Origin: Cyanobacteria bacterium T3Sed10_344R1 | GTDB taxonomy: Bacteria > Cyanobacteriota > Cyanobacteriia > Phormidesmidales > Phormidesmidaceae | Length of the DNA stretch: 5,970 bases | Direction: 5' to 3' | Assembly: GCA_003566335.1 (NCBI GenBank) | Contig: PXDR01000288.1 | Coordinates: forward strand, 1 to 5,970 | Shown: positions 1-5,349 of the stretch, piece by piece | Layout: each line of letters begins with the position of its first letter | Position numbering within the stretch: the first letter of the stretch is position 1 | The notes under the pieces: model-generated | Seen by the model: the letters and a program-made list of their open reading frames with translations, nothing else | Told to the model about the DNA's origin: nothing | The model's database searches: none | Program-made: the position numbers and the translations under genes

Positions 1-416
1 AGGCCGAAACTGCTGCTCGACGATTCATTTTCCAAGCCTCTCAGTTTGGCCCTGGTCAAGGACTCGCCGGACGCAGCCGCAATGTGATCCGCAGTGAGCG
101 CATCACCCTGTTTGACATGATCAACGGCGTCACCACCAGTCGCTTAGAAGAAGCAATTCGGGCAATTTATGGCGCTGATGTTTACAACGACTTTCAGCTC
201 GCTGACCGGATTTACACCTATCCCAACAATGAATCGGTGTTTGGCAATAATCCATCGGTGGTGCTGAACGGAGAACTGCGCCAGGGGGAACGGTTTGGCT
301 ACTGGCTGGAAACCGCCTCGAATCCAGAAGGCGTTACCTACACAGGCCGAGTCACCGTGCTGTTGTTAGAAGATGTGGTCAGCCTGCGGCAACGGCTGGT
401 GAATACACCGCTGTAG
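1..416 (+). CDS. 3' part of an unrecognised protein gene
   Basis: An open frame enters from the left edge (first full codon at 3) and ends at TAG 414-416, giving about 137 C-terminal residues. A GTG at 84 could act as a start, but the frame is open upstream and the upstream residues (RRFIFQASQFGPGQG) look like protein, so this is a truncated gene. The visible part is soluble-looking. It has an amphipathic stretch (RLEEAIRAIYGADVYNDF) and then a strand-rich tail with a GELRQGERFGYWLE segment, which suggests a small beta domain. There is no transmembrane segment or recognisable catalytic motif. I do not recognise the family and assign no function. It converges on secG, with the shared hairpin at 461-492 between them. 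I am confident it is coding but have no confident identity. Confidence 0.75.
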   Translation, partial: AETAARRFIFQASQFGPGQGLAGRSRNVIRSERITLFDMINGVTTSRLEEAIRAIYGADVYNDFQLADRIYTYPNNESVFGNNPSVVLNGELRQGERFGYWLETASNPEGVTYTGRVTVLLLEDVVSLRQRLVNTPL

Positions 417-460
417 GTCACTTTAAAAAAGCTCACCGCAAAAACAAGCCCAAACAAAAA

Positions 461-492
461 GGAGGCGATCGCATCAAGATGCGATCGCCTCC
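461..492 (-). terminator. HIP1-built intrinsic terminator of the gpmI-secG operon
   Basis: Arm GGAGGCGATCGCATC (461-475) and its exact reverse complement (478-492) are separated by AA, a 15-bp inverted repeat. Read on the minus strand the hairpin is followed by TTTTTGTTTG (complement of 451-460), a classic intrinsic terminator just after the secG stop at 531. On the + strand the following sequence is less T-rich, so termination of the converging gene is possible but weaker. Each arm contains a complete HIP1 octamer (465-472 and 481-488). Confidence 0.85.
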
Positions 493-530
493 CCTAGTTT
501 CAATCCTGCTTTCCCCCCGGAAACTAGGCG

Positions 531-773
531 TTACCCTGCTGGCGGAGTCTCAAGCCAGCCGCCGCTGAGGATAACGGTCAGCCCCAGAAAAACAATCATC
601 AAAATCCAGGTAATGCGGTTGAGGTTTGTCTCAGCGCTCTTCGTGCTGGTAAACAGTTGAGCTTGGCCGCCCAAGCCGCCAAAACCGTCCCCTTTGGGGC
701 TATGTAGCAGCACCACGGCAATCAGGGCCACTGCGGCCACAGTCCAAATGACCTGTACGACGGTAACTATCAT
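531..773 (-). CDS. secG: Preprotein translocase subunit SecG
   Basis: This is an 80-residue membrane protein of normal SecG size. It starts at ATG 773-771 and ends at TAA. It has two hydrophobic helices, roughly residues 2-23 and 53-71. The connecting loop has the SecG pattern: a charged/glycine segment (SPKGDGFGGLGGQAQLF, about 25-41) followed by a Ser/Thr-rich stretch and the LNRIT motif entering helix two. SecG associates with SecY and SecE in the plasma or thylakoid membrane and assists SecA-driven translocation. The gene lies 71 nt downstream of gpmI on the same strand, with no terminator between them, so co-transcription is likely. The ribosome-binding site is weak (AGAGAA), consistent with expression from the upstream message. 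Identification rests on length, topology and the loop motif. Confidence 0.93.
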   Translation of the reverse strand: MIVTVVQVIWTVAAVALIAVVLLHSPKGDGFGGLGGQAQLFTSTKSAETNLNRITWILMIVFLGLTVILSGGWLETPPAG

Positions 774-844
774 GGGCGTTCTCTGAAAATCCTTGAACCT
801 AAAGCTTTCTCATCATAGCGGCTCACCGCAGCGGATCGCAGCCC

Positions 845-2443
845 CTACATCGGTACCCGCATGGGGGTGCGGTTAGGCTTGACCTCTACCCCAGTGGGCA
901 CCAGCATGGAGCGCCCGGTCATTTCAGGGGGCTGGGGCAGCTTCAGGATTTCCAGGATGGTTGGGGCGACATCGGCCAGCCGTCCATCTTCCCGTAGCCG
1001 TACATCAGTGCCGTGGCCAGGAATTTTTAGCCCTTCCCCTTCCACCAAGATGAACGGAACTGGGTTGGTGGTGTGGGCCGTCCAGGGTTTATGCTGCTCA
1101 TCCCACATACATTCGGCATTACCGTGGTCGGCAATGATGATGGCGGTGCCCCCCGCTTGGCTAATCCCTGCTAGCAAGCGGCCCAACTGTTGATCCACTG
1201 CTTCTAGGGCCGTCACCGTTGCGTCCATTTGCCCGGTGTGACCCACCATGTCAGGGTTGGCGTAGTTGATCACCACCAGGGAATACACTTGGCGAGAAAT
1301 CGCTGCGATCGCAGTATCGGTCACCATTTGGGCCGACATCAGCGGCGCTTTGTCGTAGGTGGTCACCATCGGGCTAGGAATTAGCTCCCGGTCTTCTCCT
1401 TCTAAAGGTTCTTCTAAACCCCCGTTGAAGAAGTAAGTGACGTGAGCATACTTCTCAGTTTCCGCCGTGCGAAATTGCTTCATGCCGTGGTTAGCCACCA
1501 CTTCCCCCAAAATATTGCTGAGGTTTTGAGGCTCAAAGGCCACCCGCACCGGCAGGCTGGAGTCGTACTGGGTCATGGACACAAACGACAGCGGCTCAAT
1601 CTGCTGCCGCTCAAACCCGTTGAACTTCGGATCTACCAGCGCCTGGGTCAGCTGCCGGGCTCGATCTGGACGAAAGTTAAAGAAAATCACCCCATCTCCA
1701 GGCTTGACCACCCCAGAACCAAGGCGACAGGGCTCAATAAACTCGTCATTGATGCCAGTCTCGTAAGAAGCTTTCAGCACCTCAACCGCGCTGAGGCCGC
1801 TGCCCTCACTAGCCTCCGTCATCACCCGGTAGACTTTCTCCACCCGATCCCAGCGGTGGTCGCGATCCATGGCGTAGTAGCGACCGCTGAGGGTAGTAAT
1901 TTCTCCCACCCCAAGCTGCTCGATGAAGTCTTGGAGGCTGGCCAGCGATTCTGCCCCAGCTGTGGGCTTAGTATCGCGGCCATCGCTGATGGCGTGAACA
2001 CAGACATCGGTCAAATCTTGGGCCTTGGCCATTTCCAGCAGGCCAAACAAATGCTTCAGGTGGGAGTGCACCCCCCCATCGGAACACAAGCCCACCAAGT
2101 GCAGGGTGCTGTTGCGATAGCGCACGTCCTGACACACCTTAAGCAGCGCCTCATTTTCTTGCAGGCTGCCATCCTCTACCGCATCCGAGATCCGAACCAG
2201 CTCCTGAGGCACGACGCGCCCGGCCCCAATGTTGAGGTGGCCAACCTCGGAGTTGCCCATTTGGCCTTCTGGCAGGCCGACGTCTTTCCCTGACGTGCGA
2301 ATCAAGGTACGGGGATAGGCTGCCCAAAGGCTATCCATTACCGGGGTATTGGCTGTCGTGACCGCGTTGCCGTCAGTGCCTTCGCGATACCCCCATCCAT
2401 CTAAGATGACGAGCACCATCGGCGAAATAGGCGCTTGTGTCAT
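845..2443 (-). CDS. gpmI: 2,3-bisphosphoglycerate-independent phosphoglycerate mutase
   Basis: This cytosolic enzyme interconverts 3- and 2-phosphoglycerate in glycolysis/gluconeogenesis. It uses two Mn ions and a phosphoserine intermediate. The 532 residues match the usual full length. Visible motifs: ILDGWG with metal ligand D15; MGNSEVGH with catalytic S65; SDGGVHSH (H126); SDGRDT (D154, R156); GRYYAMDRD (R188, R194); FRPDR (R258, R261); ETEKYAHV (K331); NPDMVGHTG (D398, H402); ADHGNAE (D439, H440); and AHTTNP (H457). Both metal sites are therefore complete. The start ATG 2443-2441 is supported by AGGAA (2457-2453) upstream and by the N-terminus lying just before the DGWG strand. It is the first gene of an operon with secG. 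One HIP1 site lies inside it (1305-1312). The long open frame on the opposite strand (1442-2293) is treated as a shadow. Confidence 0.98.
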   Translation of the reverse strand: MTQAPISPMVLVILDGWGYREGTDGNAVTTANTPVMDSLWAAYPRTLIRTSGKDVGLPEGQMGNSEVGHLNIGAGRVVPQELVRISDAVEDGSLQENEALLKVCQDVRYRNSTLHLVGLCSDGGVHSHLKHLFGLLEMAKAQDLTDVCVHAISDGRDTKPTAGAESLASLQDFIEQLGVGEITTLSGRYYAMDRDHRWDRVEKVYRVMTEASEGSGLSAVEVLKASYETGINDEFIEPCRLGSGVVKPGDGVIFFNFRPDRARQLTQALVDPKFNGFERQQIEPLSFVSMTQYDSSLPVRVAFEPQNLSNILGEVVANHGMKQFRTAETEKYAHVTYFFNGGLEEPLEGEDRELIPSPMVTTYDKAPLMSAQMVTDTAIAAISRQVYSLVVINYANPDMVGHTGQMDATVTALEAVDQQLGRLLAGISQAGGTAIIIADHGNAECMWDEQHKPWTAHTTNPVPFILVEGEGLKIPGHGTDVRLREDGRLADVAPTILEILKLPQPPEMTGRSMLVPTGVEVKPNRTPMRVPM

Positions 2444-2479
2444 GTCCGAGAATTCCTAGTGAAGGCCAATTTGTCAGCA

Positions 2480-2509
2480 ATCATACCATTCACCCTCTGT
2501 GGCTGATAA
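2480..2509 (-). promoter_or_regulatory. Predicted sigma70-type promoter of gpmI-secG
   Basis: On the minus strand, -35 TTATCA (2509-2504; 4/6 to TTGACA) is followed after 18 bp by -10 TATGAT (2485-2480; 5/6). The -10 is preceded by TGG, an extended -10 element. This would start transcription near 2473 and leave a leader of about 30 nt holding the AGGAATT ribosome-binding site before the ATG at 2443. Spacing and position fit well; there is no experimental evidence here. Confidence 0.5.
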
Positions 2510-2961
2510 CTCCCCCTTCGACGGTTTTTATCTGATGGAGAAATATTAGGCAGAAAGACAGCTTGGCCACAAATTGATCCCAGTGGAATTTCCTCTGGCT
2601 GTTGAAGGTTTTGTCTGTAGATTGGGGCCAATGTCTCAACCCTAGCCCAATTACCCTGGGCAGCTGTCCGCTGCCTCAGCTCTCAGGATTGCCATGAAAT
2701 TATGACAGAATGGAGCGTTTCCCCAGGCGACCCTAGGCCAAGCAAAGACCCCAACCGCAGCAACTCACCGGAATCCTGACTTCTCTAGCCGCCACCCGGA
2801 AACATCTGGGGCGATCCATTGGGGTAGTTCAGCTTAAAAATAATTTCTTAATTTCTCTCCATTAATCTCTCATAAAAGGCCGTTCCTAAAAGTCAGGAGT
2901 AGAGAAAGGGGAAGCTAGGGGAGAAAAATTGGGGAGGACGCTACAGGCCAAGAGTTAGGAA
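2510..2961. other. Intergenic spacer without a convincing gene
   Basis: About 450 bp lie between the amine oxidase stop and the gpmI promoter. An AT-rich block sits at 2835-2880, next to a + strand purine tract (about 2895-2940) with GGGG runs at 2908, 2918 and 2931. The complementary minus-strand RNA would be C/U-rich. A 6-bp hairpin, CTAGGC-CAT-GCCTAG (2962-2976), overlaps the oxidase stop codon but has no T-tract after it. I found no convincing terminator for the oxidase. Short frames here (for example 2702-2779 on +, 25 codons) lack good ribosome-binding sites and resemble no known protein. Confidence 0.6.
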
Positions 2962-4437
2962 CTAGGCCATGCCTAGGGGGTGAGCTCCAGTCTGATCTCC
3001 CCAAGCGATCCGCTGGCCGCTGCGGACGGCACCTTCCATATAGCCAATGAATCGGTCGGTATGTTCGCCTGCAAAGTAAAGTCGGCCTTGGGGGCGGCGC
3101 AGGGCTTCCCAGTAGGCGGTCAGTTGACCGGGGCCGTAGTTTGAGTACGAGCCGCCGCTGTAGGGATCTAGGGGCCAAGCTCGGGTTTGGGCTGTGGCCA
3201 CTAGGGCGCGGCTACCGGGATAAATTTGTTCAAGCTGGTCGATGACTGAGGCAATTTGCTGGTCTGGCGGTAGGGCCAAAAGCTGCTGGCCGTATTGGCC
3301 GGACACATAGGCGGTCAGGATGCCGCCAGTCCCCGGTTGTTGGGCTGTGGCTTCGATCGCAAACCCCAAAGGCAAGTCGGTCAAGGTTCGACCGCTAACG
3401 CCATAGCGCTGACGCCAGAGGCGCTGGCGATATTGCACCATCACTTTGACGTGGGTGCCGTAGTTGAGGGATGCGATCGCATCCCTCAACACCCCAGGCA
3501 GGTTAGGTTCAAAGCTCACTGAGCGCAGGGCGGGCAGCGGAGCCGCCACAACGACATAGTCAGCCTCTAACTGACCCTGGGCGTGATCCACCGTGACGCC
3601 TTGGGCTGTTTGGCAAATGCGCTGAACTGGGCAGCGGGTCTGCACTGGTGTTTGTAGGTGACGGGCTAGGGCCAAGGGCAGTTGTTCGTTACCGCCCGCA
3701 ATCCGGTAGAGCTCAAGCTGACGGTCAGGAACTTTGGCATAAAGCGCCGCCTGCTGAGCCAGGAATAATAAAGAAAGGCGGCTAGGCTCATCGGTTTCCC
3801 CTCGCAGATACTGGTCGAGCAGTTGACGCGCCACGGGATGTAGCTTTAGGTCATCTGTCCATTGGGCAACGGTGCGCTGGTCTAGGGCTGCGGATCCTGG
3901 GTTGGTGCCAATGTGATCAAAGTCGGTAATCGGACTGGCCAGCAATGCCAGCTGATCCCAAAATCGGTCAAGGTCGGCTGCAACCTGAGGGCCAAAGGTG
4001 ATTGCGATCGCACGTTCAGTCAAGGGTAAGCGCTGCTGCTCTAGATAATAAGTGCCCCCGAGCTCAGTTGCCCCAGTCACCGCCGCCAGCTCCAGCCCAA
4101 ACTGCTGGATGTAGCGGTGCATTTGGGAATGCACCGTCAGTCCGTCGATGTACTCTCCCCCGGCTTCAGCATATTGGCCTTCTAAAAAACCCTGTCTGCA
4201 GGTGTAGACGCGTCCACCGATGCGATCGCGTGCTTCCAACACCGTCACCTGCCAGCCCAGTTGCTCCAACTCATAAGCCGCAACCAGGCCAGCCAACCCA
4301 GCCCCCACCACAACCACCCGACCTGCTCCCGTTGCTGGAACCGCCATCGCAGGCCGCGTCGCACCAGGGAAAACCACCGTTCCTGCCAGCAGTCCCCCTG
4401 CCAGCAGCGATCGCATAAACTGTCGCCGTGAAACCAC
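2962..4437 (-). CDS. Tat-exported FAD-dependent amine oxidase family protein
   Basis: This is a flavoprotein of the monoamine/L-amino-acid oxidase superfamily. From the preferred GTG start (4437-4435, 491 residues), residues 3-9 are SRRQFMR, a strong twin-arginine motif. A hydrophobic stretch and an AMA cleavage site near 30-32 follow, so a folded FAD-loaded enzyme is probably exported. The FAD-binding fold begins with GAGLAG (45-50), has E68 at the end of strand two, and continues with RIGGRVYT. GGNEQLP and VKVMVQY (with the lysine conserved in monoamine oxidases) lie in the middle, and AGEHTD...GYMEGAVRSG near the C-terminus is the second FAD-contacting region. SGGSY, about residue 430, aligns with the SGGCY flavinylation site of monoamine oxidase, so FAD is probably non-covalent. 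The frame also allows TTG at 4452, but AGGTG (4446-4442) is spaced better for GTG; ATG 4416 would lose the RR. Substrate is unknown; an L-amino-acid (for example arginine) oxidase is one possibility. Confidence 0.9.
   Translation of the reverse strand: MVSRRQFMRSLLAGGLLAGTVVFPGATRPAMAVPATGAGRVVVVGAGLAGLVAAYELEQLGWQVTVLEARDRIGGRVYTCRQGFLEGQYAEAGGEYIDGLTVHSQMHRYIQQFGLELAAVTGATELGGTYYLEQQRLPLTERAIAITFGPQVAADLDRFWDQLALLASPITDFDHIGTNPGSAALDQRTVAQWTDDLKLHPVARQLLDQYLRGETDEPSRLSLLFLAQQAALYAKVPDRQLELYRIAGGNEQLPLALARHLQTPVQTRCPVQRICQTAQGVTVDHAQGQLEADYVVVAAPLPALRSVSFEPNLPGVLRDAIASLNYGTHVKVMVQYRQRLWRQRYGVSGRTLTDLPLGFAIEATAQQPGTGGILTAYVSGQYGQQLLALPPDQQIASVIDQLEQIYPGSRALVATAQTRAWPLDPYSGGSYSNYGPGQLTAYWEALRRPQGRLYFAGEHTDRFIGYMEGAVRSGQRIAWGDQTGAHPLGMA
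3463..3490. repeat. Perfect 28-bp palindrome inside the oxidase gene, HIP1 at its centre
   Basis: GTTGAGGGATGCGA (3463-3476) is followed directly by its exact reverse complement (3477-3490). The central eight bases, 3473-3480, are HIP1. The segment encodes LRDAIASLN in the oxidase, so the palindrome coexists with a sensible amphipathic coding stretch. As RNA or single-stranded DNA it would form a hairpin of about 12 bp. It is unlike the other coding HIP1 copies here (1305, 4004, 4222, 4407), whose flanks are not extended palindromes. Confidence 0.9.
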
Positions 4438-4484
4438 GTCACACCTGCTCAAACCCTTGAAAACACCCTCAATTTAGCCGAGGG

Positions 4485-4512
4485 TTAGCAACCAAACTGT
4501 CAAACCTATATC
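4485..4512 (+). promoter_or_regulatory. Weak candidate promoter for the 4600 ORF/structured leader
   Basis: TTAGCA (4485-4490, 4/6 to the -35 consensus) and TATATC (4507-4512, 4/6 to the -10) are separated by 16 bp on the + strand, which would start transcription near 4519. On the other strand the same stretch has an exact -35 box TTGACA (4503-4498) facing the amine oxidase, but no good -10 follows at 16-18 bp. The segment may hold divergent promoters. The call is tentative. Confidence 0.25.
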
Positions 4513-4530
4513 TCTGTGCTACCTTGGGAA

Positions 4531-4579
4531 CAGAAGCAGGCAAATGCAGGCTTCTGAACTTCAAAAAAATGCCGTTCAG
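4531..4579 (+). promoter_or_regulatory. Two mutually exclusive hairpins ahead of the micro-ORF
   Basis: CAGAAGC (4531-4537) can pair with GCTTCTG (4550-4556) as a 7-bp stem with a 12-nt loop. Alternatively CTGAAC (4554-4559) can pair with GTTCAG (4574-4579), extendable by a G-U and an A-U pair, ending six bases before the ribosome-binding site. Both stems need bases 4554-4556, so only one can form at a time. This is the arrangement expected of a switching 5' leader. It is inferred by eye from complementarity alone. Confidence 0.35.
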
Positions 4580-4584
4580 GAATT

Positions 4585-4595
4585 AAGGAGGTGAT
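4585..4595 (+). promoter_or_regulatory. Near-maximal Shine-Dalgarno sequence with an internal anti-SD partner
   Basis: AAGGAGGTGAT complements the usual 3' end of bacterial 16S rRNA over 11 bases, and ATG begins four bases later at 4600. Matches this long are uncommon and argue that ribosomes load here. An internal CACCTCCT (4719-4726) is perfectly complementary to AGGAGGTG (4586-4593), so the same RNA could mask the site. Confidence 0.6.
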
Positions 4596-4599
4596 GCCC

Positions 4600-4671
4600 A
4601 TGCCAGATAGTAGTAAACGCACGGGTCTTCAAGTTGAGGCAAATCGGCTGTGTGCCGGGGCTGTCCTCTAA
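4600..4671 (+). CDS. Putative 23-residue micro-ORF or leader peptide
   Basis: ATG 4600-4602 to TAA 4669-4671 encodes a 23-residue peptide beginning MPDSSKRTG and ending LCAGAVL. The support is the very strong ribosome-binding site at 4585-4595; the peptide itself is not recognised. It is hydrophilic, with no run of one amino acid, so it does not look like a classical amino-acid attenuator peptide, and it has no signal or membrane segment. Its codons cover the 5' strands of the two outermost helices of the fold at 4623-4799, so translating ribosomes would prevent those helices from forming. It may be a regulatory leader ORF for the pterin dehydratase gene downstream, a small protein gene, or a gene fragment; the same frame reopens after two stops (4669 and 4681) up to 4890, but that part looks non-coding. 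Confidence 0.4.
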   Translation: MPDSSKRTGLQVEANRLCAGAVL

Positions 4672-4799
4672 GAAGTCAGTTGACCCCTGCTGTTGACCCT
4701 AGGGTCGTTGCCTAGCAACACCTCCTGGACGCTAACAGCACTTTCTACCGACTTGCTCGGGGGTTCCTCCCGGCAGTCAGGTTTTCAAACTGAAGACCC
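4623..4799 (+). ncRNA. Candidate structured RNA element (nested helices)
   Basis: Five helices found by eye nest inside one another. P1: 4623-4635 with 4788-4799, 12 pairs and one bulged A (4632). P2: 4648-4660 with 4768-4780, CTG and TGCCGGGG against TCCCGGCA and CAG around a 2x2 internal loop. P3: AAGTC 4673-4677 with GACTT 4750-4754. P4: TGCTGTTG 4688-4695 with TAACAGCA 4733-4740. P5: GTTGC 4707-4711 with GCAAC 4715-4719, loop CTA. The result is a rod-like RNA of about 177 nt, followed at once by the hairpin at 4801-4841. Alternatives include the palindrome GACCCTAGGGTC (4695-4706), a tandem GTTGACCC (4679, 4692), and a local hairpin at 4777-4793. P1 is the strongest evidence; P3 and P5 could be chance. 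I do not recognise a named RNA family. The overall rod shape vaguely recalls 6S RNA, but no sequence signature supports that. Confidence 0.4.
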
Positions 4800-4800
4800 A

Positions 4801-4841
4801 GCCAGACCGCCCCTGTCCCCGGACAGGGGCGGACGGCTTTT
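4801..4841 (+). terminator. GC-rich hairpin with T-tract, terminator or attenuator
   Basis: CCGCCCCTGTCC (4807-4818) and its exact reverse complement (4821-4832) are separated by CC. GCC (4801-4803) with GGC (4835-4837) adds an outer clamp. TTTT (4838-4841) then AAA follows. The stem is very stable but the T-tract is short. It lies just after the structured element and 145 nt before the pterin dehydratase start, so it could end a separate small transcript or act as an attenuator for the downstream gene. Confidence 0.55.
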
Positions 4842-4871
4842 AAATGCCTGTAAGGGCCTGTTGTTTTGGGC

Positions 4872-4947
4872 TGAATCCTCTACTCTCTAAACAAGGATTC
4901 AATAATCCCCAAGAGTTACGCCCCCAGACTGCGCTTTGCGCCTAGTC
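4872..4947 (+). promoter_or_regulatory. Inverted repeats in the leader of the dehydratase gene
   Basis: TGAATCC (4872-4878) is the exact reverse complement of GGATTCA (4895-4901). The same GGATT (4895-4899) can instead pair with AATCC (4904-4908) over a 4-nt loop, so the two hairpins compete. Further on, GACTGCGC (4927-4934) pairs with GCGC and AGTC (4938-4941, 4944-4947) around a TTT loop and a CT bulge. No convincing -35/-10 pair was found between 4842 and 4985. These may be operator half-sites or RNA hairpins. Confidence 0.3.
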
Positions 4948-4985
4948 CAGCGGTCATGACTCGCAGATATTACAGGAGATCAACC

Positions 4986-5267
4986 ATGGCTACCCCACTC
5001 AGCGACCAAGAGATTCAGACTCACCTTAGTCAACTGCCTGACTGGAAGCTCGACGGCAGCGAGATTGTTACCCAACGAACCTTCGGGGACTTCATTCAGG
5101 CGATCAACTTCGTCAATAAGCTGGTCGAGCCAGCAGAAGCCGCCGGTCACCACCCCGACATCGAGATTTCTTACAACAAGGTCACCATTCACCTTTCCAC
5201 CCACGATGCCGGGGGACTCACCGCCAAGGACTTTTCTATGGCTGCCCAACTGGACAAGTTGGACTAA
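4986..5267 (+). CDS. Pterin-4a-carbinolamine dehydratase (PCD/DCoH family)
   Basis: This small cytosolic protein dehydrates 4a-hydroxytetrahydropterins during recycling of the pterin cofactor of aromatic amino-acid hydroxylases. The 93 residues match the family. The signature EAAGHHP (E51, H55, H56, P57) is followed by THDAGGLT (H73) and D82, giving the three active-site histidines; W20 is the usual N-terminal tryptophan. The start at ATG 4986 is chosen because AGGAG (4974-4978) lies seven bases upstream. An in-frame ATG at 4956 would add ten basic residues and has no ribosome-binding site. No hydroxylase gene is in the window. Cyanobacteria make glycosylated pterins, and stand-alone homologues may have a moonlighting role, so the true substrate is open. 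Often named phhB in proteobacteria. The gene ends 82 nt before a strong terminator and looks monocistronic. Confidence 0.93.
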   Translation: MATPLSDQEIQTHLSQLPDWKLDGSEIVTQRTFGDFIQAINFVNKLVEPAEAAGHHPDIEISYNKVTIHLSTHDAGGLTAKDFSMAAQLDKLD

Positions 5268-5349
5268 CGGTGCCCCTGACATCTTGACTGTGGAGAAGAA
5301 TCCGGTCACGAGTCAGAGGAGTCCCCTCAGGGAAAAGGAGCGAAAGAGT

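Noticed and set aside
431..830. Direct repeat GCTCACCGCA at 431-440 and 821-830 flanking secG
   Set aside because: A ten-base exact match is expected by chance several times in about 6 kb, and there are no matching ends of a mobile element.
1442..2293. 283-codon open frame on the + strand opposite gpmI
   Set aside because: It is fully antisense to a gene with all family motifs. The product is His/Leu/Gln-rich with no domain pattern, as expected of a GC-rich shadow frame.
2440..2631. 63-codon minus frame overlapping the gpmI start by four bases (ATGA)
   Set aside because: The overlap suggests coupling, but the peptide is not protein-like, has no ribosome-binding site, and spans the likely gpmI promoter, so most of it would lie upstream of the transcript.
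2702..2779. 25-codon + frame in the oxidase-gpmI spacer
   Set aside because: Low-complexity Ser/Pro/Asp peptide with no Shine-Dalgarno; indistinguishable from a random short frame.
2908..2980. Possible G-quadruplex from GGGG runs at 2908, 2918, 2931 and 2976
   Set aside because: The last loop is over 40 nt, too long for a stable four-tract quadruplex, and the run pattern is explained by a purine-rich tract.
4002..4418. 138-codon + frame opposite the amine oxidase
   Set aside because: Proline/alanine-rich shadow of the oxidase N-terminus. The opposite strand has clear FAD-binding and Tat motifs.
4498..4503. Consensus TTGACA on the minus strand upstream of the amine oxidase
   Set aside because: No acceptable -10 box occurs 16-18 bp downstream (nearest TAAATT is 21 bp away), so a promoter is not claimed.
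4693..4890. 65-codon + frame in the same phase as the micro-ORF
   Set aside because: It begins with TTG without a ribosome-binding site and reads through the GC-rich terminator hairpin. It is more likely non-coding RNA.
4956..4985. N-terminal extension of the dehydratase from ATG 4956
   Set aside because: The added residues (TRRYYRRST) are not typical of the family and there is no ribosome-binding site; ATG 4986 has AGGAG at the right distance.
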